Shown one piece after another: positions 60,061-64,000 of a stretch of 64,000 bases of DNA (within the stretch, counting starts at the first letter, position 1; every line of letters starts with the position of its first letter). The stretch comes from Gymnothorax reevesii (lineage: Eukaryota; Chordata; Actinopteri; Anguilliformes; Muraenidae): the NCBI GenBank assembly GCA_029721435.1, contig CM056573.1, positions 4,126,001 through 4,190,000 on the forward strand, read 5' to 3'. Below the pieces are notes generated by a model. The model had not been told where the DNA came from and ran no database searches. It saw only the letters and a program-made list of their open reading frames with translations. The translations under genes were made by a program, and so were the position numbers.

Positions 60061-60533
60061 TAAAAATATATGTATTTTACTGCCTCTGGCTATTGACTTT
60101 GACTTTGGAAGAAATAAAATTATAACACGTTCTTGCTCCTTAACGCAAAGCAGGGGACGCAGTGTTTGGTGATGCATCCGTACATATGTTTGTCTTGCTC
60201 TGTTAGCAGGGCCGTCGTATAGGGGGGAAAGGTGATGACAGTTATAAGGGCCCACAGCCCATTGGGGCCCACAAAACCTGCTGTAGCTGCCATGACTAAA
60301 ATATTATACACAGACCTAACTGCTATTCATACTAATGCGCCAGAGTTAATCACAAGGCCACAAAGGCATGCAATATTGATTAAATAAACTTCAACAACCC
60401 CCATGAAAAATGGTTTGGTCCATGCTTCATGCTCCTTATGGAAAATTGTCTGTGCGTTTTTGCTTGCAGGGTGAGTACGGCAGTCAATAGTACGCGCAGC
60501 CCACACACACGAATCTGGACACCAGAAAAGGAT

Positions 60534-60564
<31 letters not shown>

Positions 60565-61160
60565 GGCCAGCAGCGCAGGGTCCCAGAAAATTGCAAAATT
60601 CTATTCAAAGAAAGTTGAGAGTATTAAACTAGCTGCTGTGTTAACTGTTCAGGCTGGCTGTTCAGCTGCTAACGTTACGTTAATGTAACATGCGGTTAGC
60701 TGAGTAAATAATCGCCTGACAAGAATGACATTACTCGGTTATTAACGGTATCATCTACAGAAAAGATCGGTAAGGTTATCATTCGACAGCCATTATAATA
60801 TACCGTCAAAAAATCCGGTAGCAGCAGGACACATGCCTCCATCCTTATTATGAGTGGTTACTGCATACTTGGCTCTCGTGACTGTCCAGGCTAGGTTTGG
60901 ATAGCGAACTACATGGAGTCAGTGTGGTGACCTTAGGTGTAATTGAAACACTCGCTTGACAAAGCTGACATTGTTCCTTCTTACAATAGTGCTCACTGAA
61001 ACTAAACTGCTACTTTATTCGGTTGCCATAAATCTTGTTAACACTGGAGGTAATTTTACAGAACTTGCCCTCCTCTTACAATATGAAAGTGAAGCTGTGT
61101 GCTTAGAGCTATGGTACTGAGAGAGAAGCCCATCAAAATTTGGTTTATTCTAAGACTAGG
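60061..61160. other. region between fhl5 and the gypsy element
   Basis: Only a GA microsatellite and a short GGGGCCCACA-type repeat fragment near 60200-60290 stand out. Confidence 0.4.
60534..60564. repeat. (GA)n microsatellite
   Basis: About 15 GA units with one GG break. Confidence 0.9.
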
Positions 61161-62284
61161 TGTGAGGTTTTACGAAATGAACCAAGAGCAAACACCAGTA
61201 AAATGCAAAAAGGAGGCTTTATTTCTGAAGGGGGAAACCCCCCAACAGAGCTGGCAACAGTACAATGTCCGCAATCCAAAATCAGAATCCAAAGGGCGAA
61301 ATCCAGAGTCATACACAGGGCACCAATCACAAAAAATCGAAGTCAGACAAAAGAGGTCAAAAAACAAGAATGCGGCAAAAGTACAGGGAGTAGGCAAAGC
61401 TCGATATCAAAGACGGTCCAGTCAGAAAGATAAACACTGAGAGATCAAGGCGAGAAACGTGGCACAAGAAAACTAGGGAGAACGATCTGACAAGAAAGTG
61501 TACCAAACAGACATCTTATATACACACCCGGGGTAAACACATGACCAGGGAGAACAGGTGCAATCAGTGGGAACAATGATCAGGGAGAGACACATGAGGG
61601 ATAAACTAATTACATTAATTTGGCTGTAGCCCAAACGCAGACAGGGATCACAAGACAAACCTAAGTACAAAACAACAGCTCCGGTTAAGGAGTACTAAAA
61701 GTGCATAGTCTAAAGAAAAGGAAAGCATGAGATATAAGTGAAAAACTGCAGCAGAGATAATTAGGGATAGGCAAGGAGGCGGAGACTAGAATAGGGCGAC
61801 AGCTGAGAGATCATTAGTTAATTAGTAAGTGCAGCTATACAATCCCAAGTGCTTGTTAGTAAGTTAGTCCAAATATACAAGGTTAGTGTGGATTAGTATT
61901 TAGCAAAAACAATAAACTGTTAGTATGTGTTAGTAAGACAGTAAAAGAGAGAGGAAGGAAGAACACGAGATAATGAAAGAAGATTGAAACCAAGAAACCA
62001 ATAAATCACCCGAATGAGTGGCACACAAGACAAGGGACCGTGAGCAAAGACACACACATGACAAGACAGGGGAGACAAAGTGCAAAGCATGGAAATGAAA
62101 ACATGGCTTGGAAACTAAATGATCTAAACATGAAAAATAATAAACAGGAAATCTAAATAACCAAAACACAAAACACAATCCTAAGAATAGTCAGACAGAG
62201 CAGTGGTCACTAAACACAGAAATACTAAACATGGCAAGGCCAGGCACAGAACTTAACATGACAGCAGAAATCAGAATCACAACA
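61161..62284 (-). repeat. 3' LTR of the Ty3/gypsy element (about 1124 bp)
   Basis: On the minus strand it begins TGTTGTGATTC just after the polypurine tract and ends CCTCACA. It contains a TATATAA box (plus 61512-61522, reversed) and an AATAAA signal (plus 61218-61223, reversed), as an LTR promoter and poly(A) region should. Its limits are supported by a diverged solo copy at 45093-46186 with matching ends. Confidence 0.8.
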
Positions 62285-62302
62285 GTACCCCCCCTCTTAA
62301 AA
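62285..62302 (-). other. polypurine tract of the gypsy element
   Basis: Read on the minus strand, an A/G run with seven consecutive G lies immediately before the LTR start. This is the usual primer site for plus-strand synthesis. Confidence 0.7.
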
Positions 62303-62318
62303 AACGCCTCCAGGCGTT

Positions 62319-64000
62319 TCACCTTAGTCTGGGGTGGTTGGCATGAAAGTCTCTGATTAAGTCCTTATCCAAGATGTGGCGTGACGGTACCCAACTGCGG
62401 TGTTCCGGACCGTAACCCTCCCAGTCGACGAGGTACTGCAGTCCCCGGCCTCGCCGACGACAGTCCAGGAGGGCACGGACCGTATAGGCTTCGCCTCCGT
62501 CGATGATCCGGGCGGGTGGTGGGGGATCAGGTCCAGAGGACAGGGGGTGGGTTACAACAGGTTTGACTTGGGACACGTGAAACGTGGGGTGAATACGTCT
62601 CATAGACAGTGGAAGACGGAGGCGAACCGCAGTGGGACTCAAGACTTTTTCAATAGTGAATGGGCCCAAAAACTTAGGGAAAAGTTTGCCCCCATTACCT
62701 CTGAGAGGAATGTCCCTTGAAGATAGCCAGACACGCTGCCCAGGTCGGTATGAAGGAGCTGTCGTGCGCCTCTTGTCTGCTTGCTCCTTCATCCGGGCGA
62801 CCGACCTGAGCAGGGCCTGGCGGGTGGTTATCCATGTGCGTCTGCACCGACGCACAAACTCACGGGCTGAGGGGACAGCTACCTCCTCCTCCTGGGAAGG
62901 GAACAAAGGGGGCTGGTAGCCTAGGCAGGCCTTGAAGGGGGAAATGCCAGAGGCAGCAGAGGTGTGGCTGTTCATGGCGTATTCAGCCCATGGCAACTGA
63001 TGACTCCAGGAGGAGGGGTTCCTAATGCAAAGGCATCTCAAAACATTTTCAACACATTGGTTAGCCCGCTCGGTCTGGCCATTAGTCTGGGGATGGAAAC
63101 CTGATGATAAACTAACTGTGGTGCCAAGTGATTTGCAGAATGATTTCCAAAATAGGGCAGTGAACTGGGGGCCGCGATCAGATGTGATATCAATAGGAAT
63201 ACCATGAAGTCTGATGACATGTTGAATAACAAGGTTAGCGGTTTCTTGGGCGGAGGGGAGCTTGATGAGGGGAACTAGGTGAACGGCTTTGGAGAATCTG
63301 TCTACAATGGTGAGAATGGTTGTGTGATGATTGGAAGGGGGAAGGCCAGTGATGAAATCGAGTGCTATGTGGGACCAGGGGCGGTGTGGAGTGTGAAGGG
63401 GCTGAAGCAAACCGTGAGGAGGTTGATGTGAGGCTTTTGCTTGGGCGCAGACCGAGCAGGCAGCTACAAAACTTTGGATATCTTGGGACATTTCTGGCCA
63501 CCAAAATCTTTGTAAAATAAAGTCCTTAGTACGGCGTACTCCAGGGTGGCAGGACAGCATGGAAGAATGCCCCCATTCCAGGACTTTGGGGCGTAACGCA
63601 GCTGGAACATAAAGACAGTTAGTGGGGCAAGCGCTAGGGGCAGCAGTACTGGCTTGGGCATCTCTGACTTCCTTTTGAATATTGACATAGATGGCATTAA
63701 CAAAGGCTTCTTTGGGCAGAATCGTATCATGACATGGTTCCTCTTCCTTTATCTCAAAACAACGGGACAAGGCGTCGGGTTTAACATTTTTGCTTCCAGG
63801 TCTATAAGCGATGTGAAAATTGAAACGGGAGAAGAATAGTGCCCACCTGGCTTGTCTTGGGTTAAGTCTCTTGGCTGTCTGTAGGTATTCCAGGTTTCTA
63901 TGGTCTGTCCACACTATGAAGGGTACCTTGGATCCTTCTAGCCACTGCCTCCATTCTTCCAAGGCCAACTTTACTGCCAGCAGCTCACGGTTTCCGATGT
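62319..64000 (-). CDS. Ty3/gypsy (chromovirus) pol: RNase H end, integrase, chromodomain; 5' part beyond window
   Basis: The frame is open from the window edge to the stop at 62319, with no interruption over about 560 codons. Counting from 63968: the end of RNase H with TDHRNLEYL (21-29) and KPDALSR (63-69); an HHCC zinc-binding integrase domain (His 134, His 141, Cys 171, Cys 174); the catalytic core Asp 204, Asp 264 and Glu 300 with 35 residues between the last two (DDX35E); and a C-terminal chromodomain at about 486-541 (YLVDWEGYG). The chromodomain places it in the chromovirus branch of Ty3/gypsy retrotransposons, where it can guide integration to modified histones. The stop is followed by a polypurine tract and the 3' LTR. 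The lack of stops or frameshifts suggests a fairly recent copy. Gag, protease and most of RT lie outside the window. Confidence 0.93.
   Translation of the reverse strand, partial: IGNRELLAVKLALEEWRQWLEGSKVPFIVWTDHRNLEYLQTAKRLNPRQARWALFFSRFNFHIAYRPGSKNVKPDALSRCFEIKEEEPCHDTILPKEAFVNAIYVNIQKEVRDAQASTAAPSACPTNCLYVPAALRPKVLEWGHSSMLSCHPGVRRTKDFILQRFWWPEMSQDIQSFVAACSVCAQAKASHQPPHGLLQPLHTPHRPWSHIALDFITGLPPSNHHTTILTIVDRFSKAVHLVPLIKLPSAQETANLVIQHVIRLHGIPIDITSDRGPQFTALFWKSFCKSLGTTVSLSSGFHPQTNGQTERANQCVENVLRCLCIRNPSSWSHQLPWAEYAMNSHTSAASGISPFKACLGYQPPLFPSQEEEVAVPSAREFVRRCRRTWITTRQALLRSVARMKEQADKRRTTAPSYRPGQRVWLSSRDIPLRGNGGKLFPKFLGPFTIEKVLSPTAVRLRLPLSMRRIHPTFHVSQVKPVVTHPLSSGPDPPPPARIIDGGEAYTVRALLDCRRRGRGLQYLVDWEGYGPEHRSWVPSRHILDKDLIRDFHANHPRLR

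Noticed and set aside
62400..62919. Plus-strand frames over the gypsy pol
   Set aside because: They are antisense to the well-supported minus-strand integrase frame.

Overview
This window is nuclear DNA from a vertebrate, most likely a ray-finned fish. The reasons are intron-containing genes with GT/AG splice sites, an A+T-rich intergenic background, many dinucleotide microsatellites, and a repeat load typical of fish: Tc1-like transposons, a chromovirus-type Ty3/gypsy element, fish-type LINE and SINE tails, and MITE-like inverted-repeat elements. No bacterial features such as operons or CRISPR arrays are present. The species cannot be fixed from the sequence.

Two host genes are supported, both on the plus strand. 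The first, at 13286-14362, is a single-coding-exon alpha-1,3-fucosyltransferase of the FUT9 type, intact at 358 codons. A long repeat-poor A+T-rich stretch follows it and is probably its 3'UTR. The second, at 53568-59212, is a five-coding-exon four-and-a-half-LIM-domain gene. It is best called fhl5, and its spliced reading frame of 280 codons is intact. In mammals FUT9 and FHL5 lie close together in the same orientation with UFL1 between them. The FUT9-FHL5 neighbourhood is kept here, but I see no UFL1 exons in the 39 kb between the two genes.

Layout: 1-4.8 kb holds microsatellites and Tc1 remnants, one split by a nested LTR-like insertion. 4.8-6.5 kb is a 24-bp polypyrimidine minisatellite. 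7.5-8.3 kb is an interspersed repeat. 9.15-10.97 kb is a 34-bp GC-rich minisatellite of about 53 units. 13.3-16.8 kb is fut9. 17.4-20.2 kb is a Tc1 inside an older Tc1. 24.9-26.6 kb is a three-part transposon mosaic. 27.9-28.8 kb is a tandem array with a unit of about 305 bp. 29.3-30.5 kb holds a MITE-like element and a 5S-rRNA-derived SINE. 32.4-35.96 kb holds two Tc1 copies, the second running into an AC microsatellite. 37.2-37.95 kb and 39.8-41.4 kb are LINE remnants. 44.35-46.73 kb is an unusual inverted-repeat element with a solo LTR inside it. 52.2-60.1 kb is fhl5, with a Tc1-like fragment and a 1.15-kb long-TIR element in intron 2 and a (TG)19 tract directly at the last 3' splice site. 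61.16-64 kb is the 3' end of a chromodomain-carrying Ty3/gypsy element on the minus strand, with uninterrupted pol and one LTR.

The two genes are not known to share a pathway. FUT9 makes Lewis x-type glycans in the Golgi, and FHL5 is a LIM-only transcriptional cofactor. I found no convincing new multi-gene system. The most interesting points are the splice-site repeats in fhl5, the subterminal-repeat transposon at 44.35-46.73 kb, the long-TIR element in fhl5 intron 2, and the structured minisatellites.
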